From the IMG/VR virus record IMGVR_UViG_3300048996_000064, positions 1 through 60,476 of that record: DNA of 60,476 nt; one strand, written 5' to 3'. Positions 32,063-41,445 of this stretch are shown piece after piece. The stretch comes from a virus. Each line of letters begins with the position of its first letter. The stretch's first letter is position 1. Below the pieces are notes generated by a model. The model saw only the letters and a list, made by a program, of their open reading frames with translations. It searched no databases and was not told where the DNA came from. The translations under genes and the position numbers were made by a program.

Positions 32063-32712
32063 TCATACCATACATACACTCAGAAGCAAACGAGTTGCGT
32101 TATGCACTACGCAGTATTTGTAAGTACCAGGAGCATGATAAGCTATTACTGGTAGGCGATACTCCCGAGTGGTATAAAGGGGATAAAATAAGCGTAGAAT
32201 ATGTGCTGGGCAGACCAGAATTTGACGTAACCCGCAAAATATTGATGGCTATTCCAAGGCTTTCCAAAGACTTTATTCTATGGCAGGATGATATTTACAA
32301 ACTCAACAGCAATAAGATAAAGCCAGTTTACTGTGATACCCTTAGCAATGCACTTTCAAAAAGAAGAGAAGGAAGATTTAAAGGCATCATGCAAAACACG
32401 CTCGCTGCTTTCCCTGATGGATATTATTACGGTGGTCACACTCCCATGATAATAAACGGGGAAAAGTTCAAGCAGGCGGTAGAAACACACTGGACAAGGG
32501 ACCTGATCCCTAAAACCATGTACGGTAATTTCGCTGGCATTGGCGGAGAACTGGTGTCAGATTGTAAATTGAATGGAAGGTTACCCTACCCTATAATCAA
32601 ATCATTTATTCAGGGAAAAGATTATTTCTCTACCGGTCATTTTAGCATGAATAAGGATATGGTCAAAGTGCTTGATGAGCTATTCCCGGACAAGTGTAAA
32701 TATGAAAAATAA
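32053..32712 (+). CDS. Stealth-like sugar-phosphate transferase / glycosyltransferase
   Basis: MDIVIPYIHSEANELRYALR opens like Stealth-type proteins, and DFILWQDDIYKL (about 73-84) supplies the acidic DD metal site. NFAGIGGELVSDCKLNG near the end also fits. Stealth proteins transfer sugar-1-phosphates in capsule synthesis. At 219 residues this is a reduced form. It overlaps terL by 11 bp, closing the cassette. Confidence 0.62.
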   Translation: MDIVIPYIHSEANELRYALRSICKYQEHDKLLLVGDTPEWYKGDKISVEYVLGRPEFDVTRKILMAIPRLSKDFILWQDDIYKLNSNKIKPVYCDTLSNALSKRREGRFKGIMQNTLAAFPDGYYYGGHTPMIINGEKFKQAVETHWTRDLIPKTMYGNFAGIGGELVSDCKLNGRLPYPIIKSFIQGKDYFSTGHFSMNKDMVKVLDELFPDKCKYEK

Positions 32713-34075
32713 GGGCATTGAAATAAATTTTCGTCCCTCTATTAAACAGGATGAAGCATGGGGTTATCTGAATGATACAGAAACTACATTTGTTGGATAT
32801 GGAGGGTCTGGAAACAGCGGTAAATCATATTTAGAATGTCATTGGCTTACTATGAATAGTATAACCTATCCCGGAACGGGTTGGTTTTTAGGAAGAGAGA
32901 CGCTTACTGTTTTGAAAGACACGACTCTTAAAACGCTTTACAAAGTATTCAATGAATCAAATATCCGGGCGGGCAGAGATTATAAATTTAATGGCCAATC
33001 CAATGTAGTGCAGTTTAGTAACGGCTCTGAGATATTTCTATTAGATTTAAAATTTGCACCTTCTGATCATTTGTACCAATGGCTTGGCGGTTATGAATTT
33101 ACTGGCGGATGTGTCGATGAGTCAGGAGAGGTTAACAGGCAGGCGATAGTAACTCTTGCTTCAAGAATAGGCAGGCGCAGGAATCATGAGTATAAACTAA
33201 AGGCAAAAATCTGTGAAGGATTCAACCCGAGTAAGACCCATGTGTACTCAAGGTATTATAAGCCATGGAAAGAAAAGAAATTACCGACTGAGTATAAATT
33301 TGTGAAAGCCCTGCCTTCTGACAACCCTTCACCAGAAGTTGATGAATGGATCAAGACTATTCAAGCAACTAAAGATAAGCAACTGATCGAGCGTCTAATA
33401 GAAGGAAACTTTGAATATGACGATGACCCGGCAGCATTAATTGACATTGATAAGGCCAATGATGTATTTAGTAATCTCCATGTTGCGCGGGGAAGAAAAT
33501 ATGTTACGGCAGATATAGCAAGATTAGGTGGTGATAGAATTGTAATAATTGAGTGGGATGGAATGAGGGGCAAGGTTACCGCTTTCGAGAAAAAACTAAT
33601 CAATGATAGTACAGCTAATATTGAGGCCGCAAGGATACGCAATTGTTGCGGCAAATCAGATGTAATCGTAGATAGTGACGGGATGGGTTCAGGTGTCCAG
33701 GATTTTGGAGGATTTAAGGGGTTTATGAATGGATCCAGCCCATTACCCGATCCCAGAAACTCAACCGACGCCGATGGCAAACCGGTAAAAGAAAGTTTTG
33801 ATAGTCTGAAGTCACAGTGCGGATTTCGGGTTGCCGAAATTATCAATAATAATGGTTTATATTTGGAATGTGAAGATTGGATGAAAGACCTTATCATCGA
33901 AGAGTTTGAGCAGGTGAAACAAAAGAAATTAGACAGCGATATGAAAAAGGGTCTTATCCCAAAGGATAAAGTAAAAGCAAATATCGGTCGGTCTCCGGAT
34001 TTTTGGGATGCAATTTTAATGAGAATATGGTTTGAGCTTAAACCAAGATTTGTATTAACTGCGGATAGCGTATGA
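32702..34075 (+). CDS. terL: Terminase large subunit
   Basis: The ATPase domain has Walker A GYGGSGNSGKS (32-42) and GGCVDESGEV as the acidic Walker-B site. The RNase-H-like nuclease is visible as YVTADIARLGGDRIVIIEW, VIVDSDGMGSG and SPDFWDAILMRIWFE. At 457 residues it is complete. It cuts and pumps DNA into the prohead. ATG 32702 is chosen over 32672 because MKNKGIEINFRPSIKQDEAW aligns with the usual start. Confidence 0.94.
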   Translation: MKNKGIEINFRPSIKQDEAWGYLNDTETTFVGYGGSGNSGKSYLECHWLTMNSITYPGTGWFLGRETLTVLKDTTLKTLYKVFNESNIRAGRDYKFNGQSNVVQFSNGSEIFLLDLKFAPSDHLYQWLGGYEFTGGCVDESGEVNRQAIVTLASRIGRRRNHEYKLKAKICEGFNPSKTHVYSRYYKPWKEKKLPTEYKFVKALPSDNPSPEVDEWIKTIQATKDKQLIERLIEGNFEYDDDPAALIDIDKANDVFSNLHVARGRKYVTADIARLGGDRIVIIEWDGMRGKVTAFEKKLINDSTANIEAARIRNCCGKSDVIVDSDGMGSGVQDFGGFKGFMNGSSPLPDPRNSTDADGKPVKESFDSLKSQCGFRVAEIINNNGLYLECEDWMKDLIIEEFEQVKQKKLDSDMKKGLIPKDKVKANIGRSPDFWDAILMRIWFELKPRFVLTADSV

Positions 34076-34272
34076 CAGGAATATCAACGAAGCAATTTTG
34101 GGTAAAAGAAAATCCTGATGCTTCAACCTGTACCGGATGTCAAACAATGATCGTATCTGCCAAGTATGTTTTATCGGTTGAGATAAAAGCCGGAACCAAC
34201 ACAGAAACCATTCCAACCAGTACCGTACTTTGTCAAAGCTGTTACGATGCTTTAAAAATTAAGAATGCGTAA
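34072..34272 (+). CDS. Small zinc-binding protein
   Basis: The 66-residue product has CTGC (about 20-23) and CQSC (about 54-57) pairs, a plausible zinc ribbon. It overlaps terL by 4 bp. It may assist packaging or be a head accessory; no family recognised. Confidence 0.52.
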   Translation: MTGISTKQFWVKENPDASTCTGCQTMIVSAKYVLSVEIKAGTNTETIPTSTVLCQSCYDALKIKNA

Positions 34273-34429
34273 GTCCCTTTATATACCATACATATTACTA
34301 CTGATCATCGAATGGCTTATAGACATGATAGTAGAAATAATAAAGGTTATTCATAAATCTTTTGAAACAATGGCATTAGCCACTCAAAAATATATCAATG
34401 AGCCTACTAAGCAAATCCCTTCAGACTAA
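34265..34429 (+). CDS. Small membrane protein before portal
   Basis: A 54-residue frame, MRKSLYIPYILLLIIEWLID then MIVEIIKVIHKSFETM, has one membrane helix. It overlaps the stop of the zinc protein gene and the first 32 bp of the portal gene. Supported by tight overlaps and codon pattern only. Confidence 0.45.
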   Translation: MRKSLYIPYILLLIIEWLIDMIVEIIKVIHKSFETMALATQKYINEPTKQIPSD

Positions 34430-35804
34430 AGCTGAAAGGCAAATCCAAACCCCCTTCTCGGGTACGCAGTTCCAGATCATTAACGGAAGGCTCGTTTCTA
34501 TCTCTGACAACCCCGTCAACTACTTAAAAAACGGCTATGATATCAATGATATCGTTTATTCGATATTGAGCCTGATCATGGATAAGATCCGTGTTTCTCC
34601 ATGGGGATTATATAAGATCAAAGATGAATCAGCCATGAAAGCCTACCAGGGTATGCAGCGTAAAAGCCTGTGGTTTGCTGATGATTACCGAAAAATTCGT
34701 GATCTAAGACACAAGGCTATAGAACCAGTTAAAGACCCGGGCAGAATGGGCGAGTTGCTTAAATATCCTAACGACGACGAAACGATGAGTGACTTCGTGG
34801 CAAACGGGTGTGGGTATAAGCTTTCAGTAGGCAACAAATATATTTATGCTGATATACTGGAAGCGGGAGCAGATAAAGGGCTTCCTAATAAATTAATCAA
34901 CCTTCCTGCCCAATACGGAGAGATAGAAGCTACTGATTCTTTCCCGACAATAATTACCGGGTATAAGATTTCCCTATGGTCTACCCGAAGATTTCTTCCT
35001 GAAGAGATCATGCATGAAAAATACTGGAACCCAAACTGGAATATTAACGGGCAGCAGCTATACGGGGTTGCGCCTTTAAAAGCGTCATTGAAAATATTGA
35101 ACAGGGATAATAGTTCACTTGATTCATCTGCCAGTAGATTTCAGAATCAGGGTATCAGCGGTATTCTTCACATGAAAGGTGTGCCGGGCCAATCAAATGG
35201 CGATGACCTTGTGACCGAAGTAAAGAACCTGAAAAAGACAATGATCAATGAATGGTCGGGGCCACAGCAAACGGGGAAAATGGGTCTATCTGGCTATGAT
35301 ATGGGATGGCTACCAATCGGGCTCACGGCAGAAGAAATGCAGCAGATCGAGAACGAGAAATGGAATCTTCGCCGCCTGTGTAATGTATGGGGCGTTCAAT
35401 CTCAATTACTCAATGACCCAGATAATAAAACTTATGCCAACCAGGAAGAAGCGGAGAGGTCACTTACAACACGCTGCGCTATTCCTGCCCTCACCTCTTT
35501 CCGCGATAACCTGAACCGTAAACTGCAAAAGGATTGGGGACTAAAGGGTAAGGGATTGATTGCTGATTATGATGCGTCTGTTTATACTGAGCTACAGCAG
35601 GATACCGCTAAGATGGTTGAATGGCTGGATAAGCTAATGAACAGGGGCCTGCCTCCTAACAGGGCTATGGAACTACTCAACCTTGAAAGAATTGATAATC
35701 CAATATTCGATGAACCATGGATTTCTCTAAACGCTGGTCAGCCACTTTCGGAATGGTTATTGAACCCTGTTGATGACGCTTTAAACATGTTCGATGAATC
35801 GTAA
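34398..35804 (+). CDS. Portal protein (HK97 family)
   Basis: The 468-residue product shows the portal layout: an N-terminal stem region, the conserved NINGQQLYGVAPLKASLKIL, then NLKKTMINEWSGPQQTGK and the crown (QDTAKMVEWLDKLMNRGLPP). It forms the dodecameric channel through which DNA enters and to which the tail attaches. It follows terminase and precedes the head morphogenesis gene, the normal HK97 order. Confidence 0.9.
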   Translation: MSLLSKSLQTKAERQIQTPFSGTQFQIINGRLVSISDNPVNYLKNGYDINDIVYSILSLIMDKIRVSPWGLYKIKDESAMKAYQGMQRKSLWFADDYRKIRDLRHKAIEPVKDPGRMGELLKYPNDDETMSDFVANGCGYKLSVGNKYIYADILEAGADKGLPNKLINLPAQYGEIEATDSFPTIITGYKISLWSTRRFLPEEIMHEKYWNPNWNINGQQLYGVAPLKASLKILNRDNSSLDSSASRFQNQGISGILHMKGVPGQSNGDDLVTEVKNLKKTMINEWSGPQQTGKMGLSGYDMGWLPIGLTAEEMQQIENEKWNLRRLCNVWGVQSQLLNDPDNKTYANQEEAERSLTTRCAIPALTSFRDNLNRKLQKDWGLKGKGLIADYDASVYTELQQDTAKMVEWLDKLMNRGLPPNRAMELLNLERIDNPIFDEPWISLNAGQPLSEWLLNPVDDALNMFDES

Positions 35805-36000
35805 AAGTCTTTTAGAATTAAAACAGTTATTGCAAGACCCGCATATCCATAAGCAGGTTTATGATAAATTCCCTGTGAGTAAAGCAGAGAAAAAATGTCC
35901 TGTTGAAAAATCAGATATGGCTAAGCTACGATTCAATTTCGCAAAGAAACTGGTTGAAGGTCAATCAAGAGAAAAGGTAGAATATGGAAATAAACCCTAA
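35794..36000 (+). CDS. Small hypothetical head-region protein
   Basis: The 68-residue, basic product overlaps the portal stop by 11 bp. Segments KQLLQDPHIHKQVYDKFPVS and KLRFNFAKKLVEGQS suggest a helical protein. No family recognised. Confidence 0.5.
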   Translation: MNRKSLLELKQLLQDPHIHKQVYDKFPVSKAEKKCPVEKSDMAKLRFNFAKKLVEGQSREKVEYGNKP

Positions 36001-36133
36001 GATAGAAATGCGTAATGGCAGAATAGGGCTTTTCTATGATAAGCCTGCAAAGGTTATTCATATCAATAAAAAAGAAATGGATAACGCAGTAAAATTTGTC
36101 AACACTATTATTAAGAAGGATGACAAACGCTGA
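35984..36133 (+). CDS. Small basic protein
   Basis: A 49-residue frame starts at ATG 35984 (MEINPKIEMRNGRIGLFYDK) and ends at 36133, overlapping genes on both sides. It is basic with a beta-strand start and a helix end. Probably real because it bridges two tightly packed genes; function unknown. Confidence 0.42.
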   Translation: MEINPKIEMRNGRIGLFYDKPAKVIHINKKEMDNAVKFVNTIIKKDDKR

Positions 36134-37007
36134 GGTCATAGCGCAATATGAAAGGGTAAACAGCCAGCAGGAAAAGGTTTACTTTCCGAGGGTCCGTAAA
36201 GCTATTCAGTCAAAGCAAAAAGAGGTGGTTGCCGTGTTAAAAAGCAGTGGCATTGAAGCGGCAAAACAACATTTACACAACTCCATCGGAAATGAAAAGC
36301 TGACAAAAGTTATCGAGGAACTTTACAAAAAAGTGGGACTTGCTCATGCCCGGTTGAATTATTCCCGAATGCTCAGTGATACCGGAAAAAAATCTTACTC
36401 CTTCCCTATCGAAACAAAAGGATTCGGTTTTAATCAGGTCTGGACAAATTATATACTTGGATATCTCAGAAAATTCCTCTTAGAAAAAATTACTTACCAC
36501 GTAGCTGTTACAACAAGAGATTCATTACTGGCTATTCTTTCCGTAGCAACTACAGAGGGTTGGAGCATAGACCAAACGATTGATAAAATAGAAAATTGGC
36601 CCGGAGAACGTTATCAGGCTGCACGAGTTGTAAGAACTGAAGTTAACAGGGCGGCAAATGTTGGCGCAAGGGCGAACAGCGAAACTTTTGCCTATGAACA
36701 ACGTAAGGAATGGGTAGACGCAGGCGATAACCGAGTAAGAGGGAAGAAGCCGAAAGACCATGCGAACCATGCTAAATTAGGTGGTACAATAATAGATGCA
36801 GATGACCTATTTCACGATTCTATTAACGGTGATAGACTTGAATTTCCGGGAGATATAAACGCTAGCGCTGCCAGTACCGTTTTTTGCAGATGCTTGGTTA
36901 TTTATACCGCGAAGCGTGACAAAGAGGGAAATTTAATACCTAAGCGAAGATCAACTGCCGTAATATTTCCAAGACAATTACCACAGCGCCAAACGATCAG
37001 TATATGA
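36120..37007 (+). CDS. Head morphogenesis protein (SPP1 gp7 / Mu F-like)
   Basis: ARVVRTEVNRAANVGARANS then KEWVDAGDNRVRGKKPKDHA and LEFPGDINASAASTVFCRCL reproduce the Mu-F-like signature (R-E, K-W, DH, PGD, C-C). ATG 36120 follows AGAAGGA and is preferred to a TTG at 36096. The 295-residue product is incorporated in small numbers into the prohead. It overlaps the next gene by 4 bp. Confidence 0.86.
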   Translation: MTNAEVIAQYERVNSQQEKVYFPRVRKAIQSKQKEVVAVLKSSGIEAAKQHLHNSIGNEKLTKVIEELYKKVGLAHARLNYSRMLSDTGKKSYSFPIETKGFGFNQVWTNYILGYLRKFLLEKITYHVAVTTRDSLLAILSVATTEGWSIDQTIDKIENWPGERYQAARVVRTEVNRAANVGARANSETFAYEQRKEWVDAGDNRVRGKKPKDHANHAKLGGTIIDADDLFHDSINGDRLEFPGDINASAASTVFCRCLVIYTAKRDKEGNLIPKRRSTAVIFPRQLPQRQTISI

Positions 37008-37369
37008 ACAAGATAGAAAAACAAATAGAGATGCTGAACAGGCCGCTGCCAATGCCGTCCCTTGATGTTAATATCGGATTGATAAACTTTCCTCCTTTAA
37101 GTAGAGTGCTGGATTGTCTGGCAACTAAAACAGGATTCGGATTAAAATCAGATTACGGGACGATTATTTTTGATCCCGCAGAGCTGGTTGTGTATGATTA
37201 TACAAATGGCGAACTGACTAAAACTATTTGTAATACAGAAAAGAATTTTATCAGCTATTTAAAGCTTGCGGCGATCAATTACAGAACTTTTATAAATGCT
37301 CATACCTGCATTGAAATTGTAAGGAGAAGAAAAATTTCTGAAGGGAAGCTATTGATTGTTGAAAAATGA
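37004..37369 (+). CDS. Hypothetical head-region protein
   Basis: A 121-residue product overlapping the head morphogenesis gene by 4 bp. It is a mixed alpha/beta protein (LDVNIGLINFPPLSRVLDCL) with a basic C-terminus. The following 184 bp have no gene and separate it from the protease gene; they may contain a promoter, but I see no clear box. Confidence 0.52.
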   Translation: MNKIEKQIEMLNRPLPMPSLDVNIGLINFPPLSRVLDCLATKTGFGLKSDYGTIIFDPAELVVYDYTNGELTKTICNTEKNFISYLKLAAINYRTFINAHTCIEIVRRRKISEGKLLIVEK

Positions 37370-37553
37370 GTTAGCTTTATACTGGATTATTAAGGTGGGT
37401 TATAAATAAAAAACAGCCTGTTCTCAGCAGACTGTCTAAATATCTTTCGGAGCCTTTCCGTGTCACAAATCTAAATCATTTGTATGGCACGTAGAACCCA
37501 ATTCTCCACACGTTTTTCAGATTCTATTGCCATGCTAAGCTTAAATCTTTAGC

Positions 37554-38336
37554 ATGAAACAGTTTGAAATCAAGACTCTTGACGGAGGCGTTTTAGATGT
37601 AGATGATAAAAGTCGTCGTGTGAAAACAGCCTGGAATAGAGTGGGCATCCTTGATTTTGATAAGGATATTATCGAGAAAACAGGTTTTGATAAAACGATC
37701 AAGGAACGGGGACCCAAAGCTAAAAATCTTATCTGGCACCTGACAGACCATAAACCTTCTTTGAAAGATGCGGTGGGCAAACCTACAGATGTTTTTGTAG
37801 AGAATGATTTTCTCGTCTCAATTACTGATATTCCAAATACTACATGGGGGAATGACGTACTTGAATTTTATAAAACCGGCACTATTAACCAGCACTCAAT
37901 CGGTTTTTCAACAATTAAACGGGAAGTATTCAATGATGATGACTGGGCCAAGCGTTATACGGTAATCAAAGAGGTGCAGCTTTATGAAGGATCAGCAGTT
38001 TTGTGGGGAGCAAATGAATTTACCCCTACTCTATCTGTGGGCAAATCCCTCACCAAAGAAGAATCTGAAAAAGAATTTTTGAAAATAAAAACAGAACTTG
38101 ATAGCTTTGCTAAGCTCTTCAAGTCTGGTCATCTCTCTGATCAATCCTTTGAACTGGTTGAAATGAAGATGACACAGCTTACAGACAGACTCCAACAGAT
38201 TTTCCAAGAAATCACTCAACCCGCCGCGAAAGCAGTAGAGCCGATTAAAGAAAACTTGTTAGATGTTTTTAAAACATTTAATAACTCTTTAAACTCTACT
38301 CGCAATGACTCCCGAACAATTGAAGCAAGAGCTTGA
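37554..38336 (+). CDS. HK97-family prohead protease
   Basis: VKTAWNRVGILDFDKDIIEK opens the U35-type fold, with His66 (HLTDHKPSL) and Ser115 (INQHSIGFS) as likely catalytic His and Ser. The C-terminal 70 residues form a helical extension. The enzyme matures the capsid by removing the scaffold domain. The gene overlaps the capsid gene by 32 bp. Confidence 0.9.
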   Translation: MKQFEIKTLDGGVLDVDDKSRRVKTAWNRVGILDFDKDIIEKTGFDKTIKERGPKAKNLIWHLTDHKPSLKDAVGKPTDVFVENDFLVSITDIPNTTWGNDVLEFYKTGTINQHSIGFSTIKREVFNDDDWAKRYTVIKEVQLYEGSAVLWGANEFTPTLSVGKSLTKEESEKEFLKIKTELDSFAKLFKSGHLSDQSFELVEMKMTQLTDRLQQIFQEITQPAAKAVEPIKENLLDVFKTFNNSLNSTRNDSRTIEARA

Positions 38337-39615
38337 TACACTCAAATCTTCTGTGGAATCAATCGCCGATGCAAAGGCAAAAGCAGCCGTTCTTGAACAG
38401 ATCAAATCAATTGAAGCAAAAATTAGTGATGCTGTTAAGGATCTCCCCGCATTAAAACAACAACTGGAAGAAGCTAAATCCGCTGCAGAAACTGCAAAGC
38501 AGGAAGTTGCTGATTTTAAAGCTGCTCAGGTAACAAAAGACGAAGCCGATAAGGCAAACCAGGAAGCATTAAACAACGCTCTCTCTGATATTAAAGCCCT
38601 CAAATCAGCCAAGCCAAAAAGGGAAGACCTTCCAACTCTTGGCGAAGCAATAATGACCGCATTCAATGAAGGAGATAACTTCAAGAATATTGAAATGATG
38701 GCCACGAACCACAAGGATCGTGAAAAGAAATTTTCAATTGAACTAAAAACAGTAGGTGACGTATCTGTATCTGCCAACTATACAGGAGGCTCACGAGGTC
38801 TTCAGGTACTTTCTCCTGCAATTGTTCAAACCCCTCCAAGGAAAGTACATATTCGCCAATTAGTACCTAATGGCACTATTGGGCAGGGTACCGAGTTTGT
38901 TTTCATGAAAGAAAACGGTGATGGCGAAGGCGCAATCGCTCCTACAGCGGAAGGAAACACAAAACCGCAAATCGATATTGACCTGGTAGAAAGTTCAGTG
39001 AAGATTGAAACTATTGCCGGTTGGATGAGAGTCACACGAAAAGCCATGAACAACATTCAGGGGTTTTTATCATTCCTGAATGCAAGGCTGCCGGAAAAAC
39101 TTTTGCGTGTAGAAGATACCCAATTACTCAACGGTGATGGCGTGACACCAAATATCAAAGGTATCATGCGGTCTGGCAATTTTACTGCCGCTACAACTAC
39201 AAGCTCATTCTTAGGTGAGCAGCTCATCGATGGGCTTGCTCAGCTGGAAGATACTTATGACCGCAGCGCAACCGGCATTTTACTTCGCCCGGTCGATTAC
39301 TATAGCTTCTTTAAACATAAAGCAACAACATCAGGAGAATATGACCTGCCAAAGAATTTCACATTTGACGGCGGTGTGCTTCGTATTTCCGGTGTTCCTG
39401 TATTCATGTCTACAGGCATGATCGCTGACCAGTATATCATCGGTGACTGGCAGATGGGTGCGCAACTTCTTATCCAGGAAGGTATGCGTATTGAATTCTT
39501 CGAGCAGGACGGTACCAATGTTCGCGAGAACAAGATCACTATCCGTATCGAGGAAACGGTGGCATTCCCTGTATTTGGTTCAACATTCTTTGTAGTTGGT
39601 TCAGCAGGCAGCTAA
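38305..39615 (+). CDS. Major capsid protein (HK97 fold)
   Basis: Residues 1-110 form a coiled-coil delta/scaffold domain (QLEEAKSAAETAKQEVADF), which the protease removes. The rest is the HK97 fold, seen in QVLSPAIVQTPPRKVHIRQL, IETIAGWMRVTRKAM, LNARLPEKLLRVEDTQLLNG and GVPVFMSTGMIADQYIIGD. The 436-residue length is typical. It builds the icosahedral shell. Confidence 0.95.
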   Translation: MTPEQLKQELDTLKSSVESIADAKAKAAVLEQIKSIEAKISDAVKDLPALKQQLEEAKSAAETAKQEVADFKAAQVTKDEADKANQEALNNALSDIKALKSAKPKREDLPTLGEAIMTAFNEGDNFKNIEMMATNHKDREKKFSIELKTVGDVSVSANYTGGSRGLQVLSPAIVQTPPRKVHIRQLVPNGTIGQGTEFVFMKENGDGEGAIAPTAEGNTKPQIDIDLVESSVKIETIAGWMRVTRKAMNNIQGFLSFLNARLPEKLLRVEDTQLLNGDGVTPNIKGIMRSGNFTAATTTSSFLGEQLIDGLAQLEDTYDRSATGILLRPVDYYSFFKHKATTSGEYDLPKNFTFDGGVLRISGVPVFMSTGMIADQYIIGDWQMGAQLLIQEGMRIEFFEQDGTNVRENKITIRIEETVAFPVFGSTFFVVGSAGS

Positions 39616-40481
39616 TGGACTATACCCGCAATGAGGACCGTTGGCCAGCCAGGAGTGGCGTGAGTTACAACTTAATTCATTCGGTGGAAGATATTTCAGA
39701 TGAGAGTGGCGAGCCTACAGAGCCCGTCACTCTTGCTGAAATGAAATCCTATTTGCGGCTTGAAGGTGGACCCATCAATGGTGCAGGACTTTCATTGCAG
39801 GAACCTATTCCTAAAACACTTGTTTCGGGAAAAATTGTACAAGATCCATTACTGCAAGCCGAAGGTGTAGTAATAACAAGCGTAGTTCGTGAAGGATTAG
39901 GCTACAGTCAAACTACAGGAACACCAGGCTCAAGGCAATTTGTTTTTAATGCTGCATTGGGAACGATCACATTCGCCGAAGATGGAGATAATGTAGCGGT
40001 AGATATTACGTATGGCATTTCAGGCGAATCGGATAATACAGGTGACTTCGATTTTGATGATACGCTCATTGAGGCGATGATCACAGCCGCTAGACAGCGG
40101 TTAGAAATTTATACCGGGTGTTCGCTAATACCAAAAACAATTGAGACTGTTGTAACAAACTTGTGTGGTATGGTATCTCTGCCGGCAGGACCAGTGACAG
40201 GTGACGTATCAGGGGTAGATTCTGAAGGGGTCGAAATAGTAGCCGATAGTATTAAACTTGTTGGTTCAAAATTCCCGGACCTGAAAGAACCTTTGCTGGA
40301 ACATATGGTACTAACCTATGAAGCCGGGTATGCAACATTACCAAAGGGATTAAAACAGGCGATCATGGCAGAAGTAGCCTACAGGTATGAACATAGGGGC
40401 GACGAAACAGAGGATGAAGGAATGTGTAAAACAGCAGTATCTCTTGCTAACCCTTTTAAACGGGGCAATGCCTTTGGATAA
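39615..40481 (+). CDS. Head-tail connector (gp6-like) with an inserted domain
   Basis: PVTLAEMKSYLRLEG (about 36-50) and IEAMITAARQRLEIYTGCSL then PKTIE are the two halves of the phage connector helix domain, but about 95 residues of beta-rich sequence separate them (KTLVSGKIVQDPLLQAEGVV, NAALGTITFAEDGDNVAVDI). Usual members are much shorter. The insert may decorate the neck. The connector joins portal and tail. Confidence 0.78.
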   Translation: MDYTRNEDRWPARSGVSYNLIHSVEDISDESGEPTEPVTLAEMKSYLRLEGGPINGAGLSLQEPIPKTLVSGKIVQDPLLQAEGVVITSVVREGLGYSQTTGTPGSRQFVFNAALGTITFAEDGDNVAVDITYGISGESDNTGDFDFDDTLIEAMITAARQRLEIYTGCSLIPKTIETVVTNLCGMVSLPAGPVTGDVSGVDSEGVEIVADSIKLVGSKFPDLKEPLLEHMVLTYEAGYATLPKGLKQAIMAEVAYRYEHRGDETEDEGMCKTAVSLANPFKRGNAFG

Positions 40482-40795
40482 TGGGAATAGGTGAACGAAA
40501 ACAAATACAGCTTATCCAGCTCACTTCCTCTAAAGGACCGGAAGGAAACTGGAACAGCGAAGCCGGAACACCGACGAACACATGGGCAGAAGTAACAAGT
40601 GTGAATCAATCCCGTGATTATGCAAATGGACAGACGGGTATTTCAGAAACAAAGAGGTTCAAAGTAAGGTTCCGGTATGATAAACATCCCGGTGTCGATT
40701 GGAAAATAAGGTATGATTCAAAAGACTGGACCGTCAGCAGCGTGATAAGAGAAAATGAAAAATCCTTTTACTGGATCATAACAGCATCAGCATGA
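40481..40795 (+). CDS. Head-tail adaptor (joining) protein
   Basis: The 104-residue product has the all-beta pattern of head-tail joining proteins, with TWAEVTSVNQSRDYANGQTG and RFRYDKHPGVDWKIRYDSKD matching the usual A-V---R.....Y and I-Y landmarks. It sits immediately behind the connector gene and 4 bp before the gp10-like gene. Confidence 0.76.
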   Translation: MGIGERKQIQLIQLTSSKGPEGNWNSEAGTPTNTWAEVTSVNQSRDYANGQTGISETKRFKVRFRYDKHPGVDWKIRYDSKDWTVSSVIRENEKSFYWIITASA

Positions 40796-41445
40796 GATTC
40801 AATGTAAAGGTAACAGGGATAGGCGCTCTACAAAAACAGATCACCACTGCTTCAGAAAAAGTCAGGGAAGTGTGTGAAAAGGAAGTGCAGGAAGCGGGGC
40901 AGGATTGGGTAGCAGGGGCTGTGAGGGACGCTCCCGTTGACCAGGGCGCTTTAAGAGGGTCGATAAGCTTTAAGCAATCCGATACCCATACGTTAGCAGG
41001 TTCTTTGATAGCGGTTGAAATAGTAGCACAAAAGTTCTATGCTCCATTCATGGAGTTCGGCACAAAGGGTAAGTATCAGCCAATTCCCGGAACCGAAGAA
41101 ATAGCGGCGCAGTTCAAAGGGTATAAAAGCGGCGACTTCCAGGAGTTGTTAAGAATGATCGTCAGGTGGGTAAAAAGAAAAGGAATTACAGGTACTTATA
41201 GCGTAAAGACCCAACGCAGGACCGGAAACAAGATCAACCAATTGGCAGAAGATTATAAGGCAGCGTGGCCGATTGCAATGAGCATTCTAAAAAACGGCAT
41301 CAACCCACATCCTTTCTTTTTTAAACAGGGAGACGTGGTTTGGCTAGATATGGTAAAGCGAATGCAGACGGCATTGCAGCGAGAAACAAAAGTATCGGTA
41401 ATACTTCCCGGAGGAATTAGCAGACCTAATATAACTACGATATGA
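40792..41445 (+). CDS. HK97-gp10-like tail completion protein
   Basis: VCEKEVQEAGQDWVAGAVRD then APVDQGALRGSISFK and YAPFMEFGTKGKY give the HK97 gp10 signature. An extra C-terminal region makes it 217 residues. It completes the neck or tail end. It overlaps the next gene by 4 bp. Confidence 0.8.
   Translation: MRFNVKVTGIGALQKQITTASEKVREVCEKEVQEAGQDWVAGAVRDAPVDQGALRGSISFKQSDTHTLAGSLIAVEIVAQKFYAPFMEFGTKGKYQPIPGTEEIAAQFKGYKSGDFQELLRMIVRWVKRKGITGTYSVKTQRRTGNKINQLAEDYKAAWPIAMSILKNGINPHPFFFKQGDVVWLDMVKRMQTALQRETKVSVILPGGISRPNITTI

Noticed and set aside
24209-32712. Reading the sugar cassette as a host O-antigen locus captured by assembly error
   Set aside because: Its ends overlap terS and terL by 4 and 11 bp in coding frame, and there are no host polymerase, flippase or initiating transferase genes.
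33361-33897. 178-residue minus-strand ORF inside terL
   Set aside because: It is antisense to the nuclease domain of the large terminase, whose catalytic motifs are clear on the plus strand.
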